Below, piece by piece: positions 52,610 through 62,003 of a stretch of 64,000 bases of DNA. Made by a program: the position numbers and the translations under genes. The DNA is taken from contig NC_016112.1 in NCBI RefSeq assembly GCF_000968535.2, forward strand, positions 4,154,001-4,218,000, written 5' to 3'. Source of the stretch: Methylotuvimicrobium alcaliphilum 20Z (GTDB taxonomy: Bacteria > Pseudomonadota > Gammaproteobacteria > Methylococcales > Methylomonadaceae). Position 1 is the first letter of the stretch, and every line of letters begins with the position of its first letter. The notes beneath the pieces are model-generated. The model searched no databases, was not told the origin of the DNA, and saw only the letters and a list, made by a program, of their open reading frames with translations.

Positions 52610-54823
52610 ATGAGTGGTAGCGCAATGTCTTTAACTTCTATAATAAAAATCGAATCTAATCAGAATGCGACGGGTAGCGGGCAAGGCCAAGTAGCGCCGT
52701 TCCGCATGTGCTTAATGACGGTAGCCGTGTTGGCCGCCGTGAATGCTAATGCGGCTAAAGTAGATGATCGTCCACCGGCCGTAAAACTGCCTCCTCTGGA
52801 AATTATCGGTGAAGAACCTTCGCAATTAGAGCATATTCCTGGCTCCGGCTTCGTCATCGATAAAACTACGCTCGATCGACAAGGCCCATTGTCGACGAAG
52901 GATGCCATGCGTACCATTCCGGGTATTCATATCGTTGACGAGGACGTGTTGGGACGGCGTTTTAATTTAGGCATACGAGGATTGGATCCAAGGCGATCGG
53001 TTCGCACGCAATTACTGGAAGATGGTGCGCCGATACAATTGGCGCCTTATAGCGATCCCAGTAATCACTATATTCCAACTAATAAACGTATCGATCGTAT
53101 CGAAGTCTTGAAAGGTTCCGGACAAATCATGTACGGTCCTCAAACTGTCGGCGGCGCGGTCAATTTTGTCAGCGCGCCGATTCCTGAGGAATTCGGTGGA
53201 TCGATTTCGGCGGCCGGCGGCAATAACGGCTATTACGATACCCACTTAAGATTGGGCGGTACGCTCGATAATGTCGGCCTGTCTTTGGATTACATTCGGC
53301 AAGAATCGGACGGCAATCGTAGCGGCCAGCATCAAGAAGTAGATGATTTGGCACTCAAAGCCCTGATTAAAATCGACGATCGTCAACGCCTCATGCTAAA
53401 AGGGATATTGACTCATGAAGACGCGGATATGGGCGAGGCCGGCCTAACCAGCGAAATGTACCAGCGCAGTCAACGCACCAACCCTTTACGTAACGATAGC
53501 TTCGAAGTACGCCGTTATGCGGGGCAAGCGCTCTATGAATTCGATATTTCCGATACGATGCAGTTCAGCACCAACATCTACGGCAATCATATGTTCCGGG
53601 AGTCGATTCGGCAGGCTAACGATTCCTCGCAAATGAATAACTGTGCTAATCGACGCGAACCGATTTCCGCCGATGTAGCTCCGACATGCGGGAATGAACA
53701 GCGGCCCAGGACTTACAATGTGTTTGGCATAGAACCTAAGCTGGTGTTCATGCATGACGCATTCGGTGTACAGAGCGAAACCACGTTGGGTATACGCGGG
53801 CATTTTGAATGGGCCGACCGCGAACGTTATGTCGGTAATGCCGGACCAAGAGATACCACTCAAGGTAGGAATAACAACAATCACGGGCGTAATCGTTACC
53901 AAGACAATTCATTAGAAACCCAAGCGCTATCATTTTTCGCACAAAACCGCTTCTTTCTGGGCGACTTTACCGTAACGCCGGGGGTTCGTGTCGAGCATTA
54001 TCATCAAGACAATATCAACAATATCGACAGAGCCACGGAAAGTTTAGTTAGGACGGAAGCCCTGCCTGGCGTTGGCGTGACCTATAATGGCATAGATAAC
54101 ACCACGCTATTTGCCGGCGTTCATCGAGGTTTCGCGCCGGGTAGAATCGGTGATTTTGTCGACCCGACGAAAAATATCCTTAGCCAAGTAGAGCCCGAAT
54201 TAAGTTTGAATTACGAAGCCGGTGTTCGAACCTCGCCTACTGCGGGTGTTAATCTTGAAATGACCTATTTCAGAATCGATTTTGAAAACCAAATTGTGGA
54301 AGACATAACGGTCCCGGATACTCGGTTTATCAATGTCGGCGAAACGGTACACCAAGGGGTGGAAACCGGTTTTCGTTTGGATTCCAATCAATTATTCGGT
54401 ACCGATTATAATTATTATTTAACAACGTCTTATACCTATCTCGATGCTTATTTTGCCAGTACCGAAGCCAGGGCGGGGATCGTTAAAGATAATCGTTTAC
54501 CTTATACTCCGGAGCATTTAATCAACGCCAATGTTGGTGTCGAAACGCCTTGGGGTCTGGACATCCGTTTTGGTATTCAAAGCGTTAGTCAGCAATATGT
54601 CGACATTGAAAATACCCGAGAAGAGAATGCGAACGGACAAGAAGGCATTATTCCCGGTTATACGGTTTTCAATGTCTCGGCAAATTATCAAGTTGTCAAA
54701 AACGTCAATGTATTTATGAATGGCTATAATCTGAGCGACAAAAAATTTATAGCCAGCCGTGTAGATGGTATTCACCCGGGCCAGGGGTTTCAAATGATGG
54801 GCGGTGTGAAGTGGGCTTTCTAA
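52610..54823 (+). CDS. TonB-dependent receptor, FecA-like
   Basis: A 737-residue outer-membrane receptor. A signal-like segment (MCLMTVAVLAAVNANA) lies at about residues 33-48, so a start later than the ATG at 52610 is possible. A TonB-box-like LPPLEIIGE follows, then the plug domain with RTIPGIHIVDED, IRGLDPRRSVRTQLLEDGAP and YGPQTVGGAVNFVSAP, the last two close to FecA. The 22-strand barrel ends in ...GGVKWAF with a C-terminal aromatic residue. The ligand is probably a ferric chelate. No clear Fur box was seen. Confidence 0.88.
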   Translation: MSGSAMSLTSIIKIESNQNATGSGQGQVAPFRMCLMTVAVLAAVNANAAKVDDRPPAVKLPPLEIIGEEPSQLEHIPGSGFVIDKTTLDRQGPLSTKDAMRTIPGIHIVDEDVLGRRFNLGIRGLDPRRSVRTQLLEDGAPIQLAPYSDPSNHYIPTNKRIDRIEVLKGSGQIMYGPQTVGGAVNFVSAPIPEEFGGSISAAGGNNGYYDTHLRLGGTLDNVGLSLDYIRQESDGNRSGQHQEVDDLALKALIKIDDRQRLMLKGILTHEDADMGEAGLTSEMYQRSQRTNPLRNDSFEVRRYAGQALYEFDISDTMQFSTNIYGNHMFRESIRQANDSSQMNNCANRREPISADVAPTCGNEQRPRTYNVFGIEPKLVFMHDAFGVQSETTLGIRGHFEWADRERYVGNAGPRDTTQGRNNNNHGRNRYQDNSLETQALSFFAQNRFFLGDFTVTPGVRVEHYHQDNINNIDRATESLVRTEALPGVGVTYNGIDNTTLFAGVHRGFAPGRIGDFVDPTKNILSQVEPELSLNYEAGVRTSPTAGVNLEMTYFRIDFENQIVEDITVPDTRFINVGETVHQGVETGFRLDSNQLFGTDYNYYLTTSYTYLDAYFASTEARAGIVKDNRLPYTPEHLINANVGVETPWGLDIRFGIQSVSQQYVDIENTREENANGQEGIIPGYTVFNVSANYQVVKNVNVFMNGYNLSDKKFIASRVDGIHPGQGFQMMGGVKWAF

Positions 54824-55048
54824 TAGTGTTTCTTATAAAGTTGCGGCAGCTAAGATTGACTGCGTAAGATAAAGGCTTTTGACAAAGCCTCCTGGCCCAT
54901 ATTAAAAAATATAGTCAGGTAAGGTACGCATCGGATATCTTTCTTGAGGCTTGGGGTAACGGAAAGCTTGGGCTATGCTATCAGGTACGTACCATCTACG
55001 GTTGATGCCCCTTCAACTTTTTATGTTCATTAATGAGGTCTATCTATC

Positions 55049-55537
55049 ATGAACCACAACTATAATATTATTTGTTTGAGCGTCTTGCTGGGCTTATTCG
55101 GCACAGCAGCCGTTGCACAAGACAATACGGCCTTCGACTCCTGCCGGAAAGCTGTCGGCGAGGTGACGCAAGACCCGATTGTCAAAATGAAGCTAAAAAA
55201 CAAAAAAGGCGTCGAATATTACAAAATCAAGGCAAAATCGTCTGACGGCGCTAAATGGGAGTTTAAATGCGATAAAACCGGCAACATTTTCGAAAAAGAA
55301 CAAGAACTTCCGAGCGCCGATCACCCAGCTTTTGCGGCCTTAAAGAAAATCGATGAAGAACAGGCCCGAAAAATAGCGCTAGAAGCCTATCCGGGCAGGG
55401 TTAGCGAAGTGGAATATGAAATCAATACCGACGGTTTTGCGGTCTACGAATTCGAAATAAAAATGGCGGATGGACGCGAAATGGAAGTCGAGGTCGACGC
55501 AGGAACCGGTAAAATCATCAAGGCCGAGGAAGATTGA
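55049..55537 (+). CDS. Secreted PepSY-domain protein
   Basis: A 162-residue protein with a signal peptide (about residues 1-23, ending TAAVAQ). It has a PepSY domain in the C-terminal half: IDEEQARKIALEAYPGRVSEVEYE, FAVYEFEIKMADGREMEVEVDAGTGKIIKAEED, the repeat that binds or inhibits partner proteins in the periplasm. The N-terminal half has two cysteines (SCRKAV, FKCDKTG). It follows the TonB receptor by 225 bp on the same strand; a functional link to iron uptake is possible but unproven. Confidence 0.82.
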   Translation: MNHNYNIICLSVLLGLFGTAAVAQDNTAFDSCRKAVGEVTQDPIVKMKLKNKKGVEYYKIKAKSSDGAKWEFKCDKTGNIFEKEQELPSADHPAFAALKKIDEEQARKIALEAYPGRVSEVEYEINTDGFAVYEFEIKMADGREMEVEVDAGTGKIIKAEED

Positions 55538-55884
55538 TTTTTTAGTGCACCTTGCTGTCAATTGCAGGTTCGGTGCGGGTTATTCAACCCGTTCCGAACG
55601 TTTATGTCTGCTTTAGGCATGGTCGAAACGATCAGGACGGGGTTGAAAACCCCGTCCTGCAGTTGTAGGGTGCGCATCGCGCACCTTTCCACGGTGCCGA
55701 ACCTGCGAGAGGTCCCGACCCTACTGCTCATACAATCTGGCTTTCAATCGATGATAGCCGCTATAAAGCGGAAATATTCAATATCTTGTTGCACAAATCC
55801 TTGCCCGACTTTTCAAAGAGTTCGGAAATTAGACGGCTCTCGCTTCATTGCTACCCTGCTCTTTTTTTCCGCGCCCCTGCGTGA
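55538..55884. other. Intergenic region with palindromic repeats
   Basis: It contains GCAGGACGGGG-type inverted pieces (GGACGGGGTTGAAAACCCCGTCC near 55635-55660), related to pair A at 39435-39885, and GTAGGGTGCGC-AT-GCGCACC. No gene is visible. Confidence 0.55.
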
Positions 55885-57255
55885 TCAATGACTGTCAACG
55901 TGTTTTTTCAATAAATAAGACAACAAGGGCGGCGTCATTAGTGTGGTGATAATCACCATCAGCACGATCACCGAAAAGACTTCGGAGGGCAAAATGCCGG
56001 CGGTGTGACCGGCCATTGCGAATACCAAGCCGACCTCCCCGCGCGGCACCATGCCTATGCCGACAACCATTTTTTTAGCGGCGCCTGCCCCCAAGCCCGC
56101 AACCAGTTTGCCGACGACCGCTACCACGGTCAGAATTAACGCGGTCAATAAAGTTTGCGTGTCGAACAACGTATCGAGTTTTACGCTCATACCGGTCAAC
56201 ACGAAGAAAATCGGCGTAAAAAAGTGATAAAGCGGATTCATCAAATCCTCGACATGCTTTTCGGCATGCAGGTCGACTACCTTCATGACATTTTCCTTGA
56301 TTTCTCCCGTTTCGTGTTGCACGCAAGCTTTCAAGTCGGTGACGATTTCAGGATCATGGAAAAAACGAAAATGTACTTGATCGAGCACCAAGCCGGCAGC
56401 AAATGCGCCGATAATCGGTGAAAGCCCGGCAACGTGCGCAAAATAGGCAAACAACAAACAGAAAGTGACCGCCAAGCCAAATTTCATGCCGACGCCGGAA
56501 CTGATTTTGGACAGCGCATGGCCGATCGGTGCAGCTGTATAGTGACCGAGAATCACAGCGCCGAATAAAAACAGGAAGGACTCGCCGAAAATGCCGGCGA
56601 TCTCGCCCGAGCTAATGCTGCCGACCGTACCGATCGCCATCACGATCGAAAACGCGATCAATGCCAAGACATCGTCGAATACCGCAGCGCCCAAAATAAT
56701 TTTGGCTTCCTGAGAGTCGAGCAGCTTCATGTCGCGAAAAATACTGGCTGCGATAGCCACCGACGTTGCCGTCAACGCGCCGCCGATCATCAAATAAACA
56801 TGATCTTCGAAACCCGGCATCAACAAAGGGCCCGCGACAAAAGCACCCAAAACGAACGGAACGACAACACCGATCAACGCTACCAGCAAAGCGCGGGGGC
56901 CGACTTTCATCATTTCGCTGATATTGGATTCTAAGCCGATTTGAAACAAGAGAATAACCACACCCAGCTCGGCGAAAAATAAGATATGTTGATCGAATTT
57001 TATCGCTTCGAAAAAATCGAAGCCGATGAGCCCTAAATTACCGAGCACAAGACCTAAAATTAATTCACCCAAAATTGCCGGCTGACCGACTTTTTCAATC
57101 AGGCTGCAGGTTTTAGCGCCTATCAATAAGATAGCGATGAATAAAAAACTGCGTGCATCGATCGGGTCGCTGCCGTCAATCGACGGCGATGCGCCAAAAG
57201 CAGGGCCTGCAATTAGCGCAATAAAGATAAAAGACCAAAGCCATTGCCGATTCAT
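55885..57255 (-). CDS. Cation:proton antiporter, CPA2 family
   Basis: A 456-residue polytopic protein. A cleavable-signal-like N-terminus (about residues 1-22, ending AGPAFGA) precedes about twelve membrane segments with GQPAILGELILGLVLGNLGL, AELGVVILLFQIGLES, TATSVAIAAS, AAVFDDVLALIAF (the paired-Asp region of the transport site) and GMVPRGEVGLVFA. It exchanges Na+ or K+ for protons. There is no C-terminal TrkA/RCK domain, unlike KefB/KefC. It is a single gene facing a long AT-rich leader. Confidence 0.88.
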   Translation of the reverse strand: MNRQWLWSFIFIALIAGPAFGASPSIDGSDPIDARSFLFIAILLIGAKTCSLIEKVGQPAILGELILGLVLGNLGLIGFDFFEAIKFDQHILFFAELGVVILLFQIGLESNISEMMKVGPRALLVALIGVVVPFVLGAFVAGPLLMPGFEDHVYLMIGGALTATSVAIAASIFRDMKLLDSQEAKIILGAAVFDDVLALIAFSIVMAIGTVGSISSGEIAGIFGESFLFLFGAVILGHYTAAPIGHALSKISSGVGMKFGLAVTFCLLFAYFAHVAGLSPIIGAFAAGLVLDQVHFRFFHDPEIVTDLKACVQHETGEIKENVMKVVDLHAEKHVEDLMNPLYHFFTPIFFVLTGMSVKLDTLFDTQTLLTALILTVVAVVGKLVAGLGAGAAKKMVVGIGMVPRGEVGLVFAMAGHTAGILPSEVFSVIVLMVIITTLMTPPLLSYLLKKHVDSH

Positions 57256-57925
57256 TCGTGCATCTCCTAAATTTATGGTGATTTTATTTTTTAAACCTTA
57301 TGCCCTTAACCCATGTTTGACACTAAGATTTAATAATCATTATAAATCAGTACCTTACTAATTTAAAAATCGCCATCAGGCACTACATTTAAAAATTTAG
57401 CGTTTACGTTAAGTGTTTTTGTTAATGATTACAATTGTTTATGATTTTTTAAGAAAACAGTGAATCTTGTATTACATTTATCTTAATTGTCAATACTTGT
57501 AGTGCCATAAAATTAATAACTCTTTTTCATTCAATGGCTTGTGATTTTGCTTGTTAAAGATAGGTTAACGCTTATAGAGTCAAATAATTGAATAAAATAG
57601 TTATTATTGCTTTTTTGATTAACATTTTAATCAAGTGATGTGCGCGAGTGGCGTGTGTTAAAAACCGAAAATGTGACTGTGTGAAGTATAAATTATTCTA
57701 AGTTGTCGATTAGACTACGACTTTAAGAATATTGACCTTTGTTAACTTGAAAGCTCATAGTAAGTTCGGTCTGCTATGCTAATGCCCATAAATTTGGGTT
57801 TGACTCGTTTTTGATCGAAAAAACATCTTAAGAATCAAATGTGAGAGTGTCTTATCGAGGACCTTCGTTGACGACATCTTCACCAGGTATATCTTTCACT
57901 TTTAAAGGTAATTATTCACATCCCC
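57256..57925. other. Long AT-rich gene-free region
   Basis: About 670 bp of low-GC sequence without a plausible ORF. It holds an inverted AATAATCATTATAAAT (about 57330-57345), which shares its core with Fur boxes, and a CCCATAAATTTGGG hairpin near 57783-57796. Either feature could regulate the antiporter gene (start 57255). No RNA family was recognised. Confidence 0.45.
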
Positions 57926-57927
57926 TA

Positions 57928-58140
57928 TCGTTCCCACGCTCCAGCGTGGGAACGTAGACCGAGACGCTCTAGCTTCCCGTACCGCTGGAGCAGTACTCAG
58001 GCGTTCCCACGCAGAGCGCTCATCGTTATACATAAATTGTAGGGTACGCTGCGCGTACCAAAGCCGTGCCCTGGCGGCTCGGTTGGCACATGAACATCGC
58101 GGGGTTACCATGGTACGCACAGCGTACCCTACGCGGATCG
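57928..58140. repeat. Cluster of palindromic repeats (GTTCCCACGC and GGGTACGC types)
   Basis: CGTTCCCACGCTCCAGCGTGGGAACG-like palindrome near 57928-57955, CCGCTGGAGCAGTACTCAGG, then TAGGGTACGC-GCGTACC near 58040-58060 and GGTACGCACAGCGTACCCTA near 58111-58131, the last two forming a large inverted pair. These are widespread intergenic palindromes. Confidence 0.7.
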
Positions 58141-58249
58141 CCTAGCGCTAGGTGATCCGCGAGTGTTAAGTGACAATAAATGGTATTGAGGTCTCGTTGG
58201 TTAAGATTGCGAAAAGGGTAATTTTTGACTTATGTATAACGATGAGCGC
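58016..58249. repeat. Inverted-repeat element R5, copy with intact 20-bp ends
   Basis: GCGCTCATCGTTATACATAA at 58016-58035 and its exact reverse complement at 58230-58249. The right 78 bp (58172-58249) match the left part of the R5 copy at 25473 in inverted orientation. It contains the GGGTACGC palindromes and the GATCCGCGTAGG/CTAGCGCTAG inverted pieces. Confidence 0.72.
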
Positions 58250-58586
58250 AGAACGTGGGAACGATAATTGCCGTGGGACTAAATAGCTACTTTTAAAGTG
58301 AGTCAATCTTTGGCTATAAAGCAAGGAAGAATGGTTGGTTTATGGCGGTCATTCAGGCGGGAAACGGCGCTGAATATTGATTGCATAAAGCTTTGTTCGA
58401 TGATTAACGTCGCACCCTATTAGGTCTTAATTAACATTGTTTACTGGACATTTCGAGGAGGCTCCGCAGGATTTATTCTTTTTTACCGTCAGCTGTTGGC
58501 AGAATCAGCAATAAGAACTCATAACAATCAGGAATTACTGCTAAAATGACGCCGATTTATTTAATGAATAACTAAATAAGAAGACT

Positions 58587-59405
58587 ATGCGCCTTAAATT
58601 ACTCGCCTCCGGGCCTCATACTTTTACAACAGCAGGCTTGTTATGCACAGTCCTGTTGAGCGGCTGCGCCGCGACTCCCGCCAACCCAGACGATCCATGG
58701 GAGGGCTGGAATCGTAGCGTGCATTCCTTCAATGAAGATCTCGATCATTACATCATGAAGCCAATTGCCAAGGGCTATGATTACGTGACCCCTGAGCCGG
58801 TCAATCAAGGGGTCACCAATTTCTTTAGCAATATCGACGATATTGGCGTGATTCTCAACGATATCTTCCAATTGAAATTAGCTCAGGCCGGAAAAGATAC
58901 CGGACGTTTTTTTCTTAATACAACATTAGGCTTGGGAGGCTTTTTCGACGTAGCAAGCGAAGTCGATTTACCCAAGAATATTGAAGATTTTGATCAGACT
59001 CTTGGCTATTGGGGTGTTCCAACCGGTCCATATTTAGTGCTGCCGTTCATCGGCCCGGGCTCTCCGCGAGGCGTAGTGGGCCTGGTTGGCGATGCCTTGA
59101 TGGATCCGTTAACTTATACGATGTTTGCCGGAGCAGCGGTTAGCGCAGCAAGTACAGCAGCCAATGCGATAGAGGGTGTCGACAAGCGTGCTGGCTTGTT
59201 GTCTTCGGAGAAGATTTTAGATGAAGCCGCAGTCGATCGTTACGAGTTCATCAAGACCGCTTATTTCCAACGCCGCGAATACTTGGTTAGGGACGGTGTT
59301 ATGTCGCCGGACGATCATGATGATTTGTTCGATGATCTGGACGGCTATTTTGACGATGAAGATACCAGTCATCACTTGCAATTGGACAGTCCCGCCGATA
59401 AATAG
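58587..59405 (+). CDS. mlaA: Phospholipid-binding lipoprotein MlaA (VacJ)
   Basis: A 272-residue outer-membrane lipoprotein with lipobox LLSGC (Cys27). Family motifs are DPWEGWNRSVHSFNEDLD, PVNQGVTNFFSNIDD, GRFFLNTTLGLGGFFDVAS and DQTLGYWGVPTGPYLVLPFIGP. MlaA removes misplaced phospholipids from the outer leaflet and hands them to MlaC. It has an unusually acidic C-terminal tail (DDHDDLFDDLDGYFDDEDTS). The other mla genes are not in the window. Confidence 0.95.
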   Translation: MRLKLLASGPHTFTTAGLLCTVLLSGCAATPANPDDPWEGWNRSVHSFNEDLDHYIMKPIAKGYDYVTPEPVNQGVTNFFSNIDDIGVILNDIFQLKLAQAGKDTGRFFLNTTLGLGGFFDVASEVDLPKNIEDFDQTLGYWGVPTGPYLVLPFIGPGSPRGVVGLVGDALMDPLTYTMFAGAAVSAASTAANAIEGVDKRAGLLSSEKILDEAAVDRYEFIKTAYFQRREYLVRDGVMSPDDHDDLFDDLDGYFDDEDTSHHLQLDSPADK

Positions 59406-59791
59406 TACGACAGGCTGATTAAAATTACATAAGCAGGCGATTGTTGAGATACATTTTGCTAGTCAAATTTCATTGCCTGTATGCCCGCAAAGACCCAGCC
59501 CTAAATTACCAAGATTGTTAATCATAGCCAATGGACTATGGAATTTAGGTGCTGGGTGAAGCTGATTTTATATAACGCCAAGAATGACTTGTAGTAAAAG
59601 GGGCTTAGGCGATGCTGGGCGGAAAAATGATCCTGTATTTTATGTACCCACACTATCCTTGAAACTCTGCAATTGCCGAGAAACAAAAGCCTCTACCCTA
59701 ATGATAAAGCCCCACCCCGGGCAGCCTTCACAAGCCGATACCGAAACTCGCGAAAGCAAGTAGTTCATCCTCCATTATTAATTATCCCCAT
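59406..59791. other. Gap between mlaA and the convergent BASS gene
   Basis: It contains a stand-alone copy of the 64-bp palindromic mini-element (59494-59555). Otherwise no gene, repeat or clear terminator was recognised. Confidence 0.5.
59494..59555. mobile_element. Palindromic mini-element, stand-alone copy
   Basis: CCCAGCCCTAAATTACC to GGAATTTAGGTGCTGG, in inverted orientation relative to 30562-30625 and 62 bp long. GTGAA (TTCAC on the other strand) follows at 59556-59560; there is no matching repeat on the left. R1 sequence is absent around it, so the element occurs independently of R1. Confidence 0.7.
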
Positions 59792-60724
59792 CTATCTTTT
59801 ACTCTTTCGTATACGCCACCAGGCCGCCAGTACACTGCCGATAATCGAATGAAAACTTGCCGAAATGGCCGAGGGAATCGGTGCCAGGGCCATTTGTGCA
59901 AAGCTGGACTGGGCAAGTACCGCGCCTAAGCCGGAGTTTTGCATGCCTACCTCGATTGAAATTGTGCGAGATGCGTTTTCTTCAAGCCTCATCAAACGCG
60001 CCATTGCATAGCCGATTGTAAACCCGCCTAGGTGCAACAAGGCAACCGCGCTCAATAACGGTAAAGCCGAATCCTTTATCGTGCCTGCATTCGCACCAAT
60101 GATGCTCGCGCAAATCAAAGCAATGACCATCACTGAAACGAGCGGTGCGATTGGCGTTACGGCCTGAACTAAACGCGGCGTATAGCGATTCAGCAACATA
60201 CCCGACAAAACCGGCAAAATCACCACTTGTAGAGTATTAAAGAATAAGCTCCAAGCATCCACCGGAACATAAGCTCCGGCTAGCCAGTGAGTTAATAGCG
60301 GTGTCATGACAACGGCGGCGAATGTAGAGCACATCGTCATCAATACCGATAGCGCGACATCGGCATGAGCAATGTAGCTGACCACATTAGATGCGGTGCC
60401 GCCGGGACAGCATGCCACCAGTATCAGACCGACCGCCAATTGCGGATCGAGCGAAAACCCATAAGCTATGGCCCAACCCAAAAGAGGCATCACGGCAAAT
60501 TGAGCAACGACGCCGATTAAAACCGGTCGAGTAGTACGCGTTACCCGTCGAAAATCCTCGAAGCTAAGCGTAATACCCATGCCGATCATGATAATAGCCA
60601 AGCCCCAAACAATCATCGGACCGCTGAACCAAGTAAACCAAGTAGGGAAAAATAATGCTAAACCGCTACAGGTGATGACCCAAAAAGGAAAAAGATTGGC
60701 GAGCAAATTAAGTAAGCGAAGCAC
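59792..60724 (-). CDS. Bile acid:sodium symporter (BASS) family transporter
   Basis: A 310-residue polytopic protein with about nine or ten membrane segments. The family signature LILVACCPGGTASNVVSYIAH and the later LRLEENASRTISIEVGMQNSGLGAVLA (sodium-site region) are clear. Bacterial BASS proteins import organic anions such as pyruvate, pantoate or sulfonates with Na+; the substrate here is unknown. It is a single gene, convergent with mlaA. Confidence 0.9.
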   Translation of the reverse strand: MLRLLNLLANLFPFWVITCSGLALFFPTWFTWFSGPMIVWGLAIIMIGMGITLSFEDFRRVTRTTRPVLIGVVAQFAVMPLLGWAIAYGFSLDPQLAVGLILVACCPGGTASNVVSYIAHADVALSVLMTMCSTFAAVVMTPLLTHWLAGAYVPVDAWSLFFNTLQVVILPVLSGMLLNRYTPRLVQAVTPIAPLVSVMVIALICASIIGANAGTIKDSALPLLSAVALLHLGGFTIGYAMARLMRLEENASRTISIEVGMQNSGLGAVLAQSSFAQMALAPIPSAISASFHSIIGSVLAAWWRIRKSKR

Positions 60725-61284
60725 GTCGTTTTAAACCGAATAAATGACAGGCGACAAGTATACTTTAAATGAGCTCATTCGCGGTTAATCAAGCCGGAGT
60801 TTGTATTTGGCACAGCAAATTCGTTCGCCTTCCCCAAAAATCAAGGCTATATTCGCGTTAATAGTTAAAATTAATACTAAGACCAATCTCGAAACTTGAA
60901 GACTGCAGGGTACGCTGTGTGTACCCTGCAGTCTCACCCGTAGCTTGGAAACGTGCCCTCCTGTGTTGCTTTATACTGACATAAGCTACGCGCAGCGTAC
61001 CTAAAATTCATATTGAACTTTTAAGTGCTTCCGGTAGTGGTAGGTGCGTTTTCAGCTATAACCGTATAAATATACCTTGCTGATCGGCATGTCGGCTCTC
61101 AAGCAATTCAAGGTTACGCAGTAGCGGAGCGTCATAACCATTGAACAGCCATGACGCCGATAAATGCGACACCAAGCAACTATCACAGCCGAACTTTGGT
61201 CCAATGATTAAAATTTCGAGAACTGGCTCAGTCATCTCAATAATTGAGACTTAAATTTCAGTGCCCCACAAATAATTTTCGCCC
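60725..61284. other. Gap with GGGTACGC palindromes and a possible small ORF
   Basis: CAGGGTACGCTGTGTGTACCCTG (near 60907-60929) is a strong palindrome, and CTACGCGCAGCGTACC (about 60987-61002) is a related half. A 59-codon ORF lies at 61056-61235 on the minus strand. Confidence 0.5.
61056..61235 (-). CDS. Possible small ORF, 59 residues
   Basis: MTEPVLEILIIGPKFGCDSC begins a short product with a C-x2-C pair that ends ...RHADQQGIFIRL. No strong ribosome-binding site (only GAG adjoining the ATG) and no family were recognised. The frame continues after the stop as readable codons, so it might be the remnant of a longer gene. It could also be chance. Confidence 0.2.
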   Translation of the reverse strand: MTEPVLEILIIGPKFGCDSCLVSHLSASWLFNGYDAPLLRNLELLESRHADQQGIFIRL

Positions 61285-61911
61285 ATGCAAAATAACTTTA
61301 CAGCAAAAATCATTTCTCTTCAGGAAGCCTATTCAGTATCTCATAGACTTGCCCTCGACATCATGAAAAGCTCGGTATCTTTCGATATCGTTATTGCGGT
61401 TGCCCGGGGCGGAATGTTCCCCGCGCGCTTGATGTGTGATTTTTTAAACATTGGCCAACTAGCATCCATGCAGATAAAGCATTACCAAAGTGGAGCGGAG
61501 ATTCTGAAACACACTGAAATAATCGACCCCATTACGGTAGATATTTCAGGGAAAAAGGTTTTGATTGTCGATGACGTTAACGATACGGGGGAAACGCTAA
61601 TCGAAGCCGTTAATCATGTACAAAGCCTAAAACCAGCTTTGCTCAAGACAGCCGTCTTGCATGAAAAGAAGAATACTGTTTTCGAGGCCGACTTCAGCAT
61701 CGAAAGACTGGATGAATGGAAATGGCTGGTCTATGAGTGGGCGGCGGCGGAAGATATTCTGAATTTTTTGAAAAACGACGGCATGCTGCAACAAAACATA
61801 GAAACAATACGTGATCATTTAGACAAAAAATACGATCTTTTCATTGAACACCGACTCCTTCACGATATCTTGCAAATGGAACAAAACTATACCTTTCGCA
61901 CGACATCCTAA
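61285..61911 (+). CDS. Phosphoribosyltransferase family protein
   Basis: A 208-residue PRTase of the xanthine/hypoxanthine type: SFDIVIAVARGGMFPARLMCDFL in the hood/core region and the PRPP loop VLIVDDVNDTGETLIEAV. About 60 residues after the core domain (FLKNDGMLQQNIETIRDHLDKK) are helical and of unknown use. The substrate base is not evident. It is a single gene, convergent with the cytochrome gene. Confidence 0.85.
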   Translation: MQNNFTAKIISLQEAYSVSHRLALDIMKSSVSFDIVIAVARGGMFPARLMCDFLNIGQLASMQIKHYQSGAEILKHTEIIDPITVDISGKKVLIVDDVNDTGETLIEAVNHVQSLKPALLKTAVLHEKKNTVFEADFSIERLDEWKWLVYEWAAAEDILNFLKNDGMLQQNIETIRDHLDKKYDLFIEHRLLHDILQMEQNYTFRTTS

Positions 61912-61962
61912 GTTGTTAGGATGTCGGCAACTCAATTCTGCCGACATCCCGTAAACCCCGAA

Positions 61963-62003
61963 AATCAGACATTTTTGCCCTACCCTAATAGGGTGGTCTG
62001 ATT
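61963..62003. terminator. Putative bidirectional hairpin between convergent genes
   Basis: AATCAGAC and GTCTGATT arms with an inner CCCTA/TAGGG stem, lying between the PRTase stop and the cytochrome stop and overlapping the latter. A second hairpin (GGATGTCGGCA/TGCCGACATCC, 61919-61949) precedes it. T tracts are short. Confidence 0.45.

Noticed and set aside
54865-54900. A hairpin AGGCTTT/AAAGCCT after the TonB receptor as a terminator
   Set aside because: No T tract follows the stem, so rho-independent termination is not supported.
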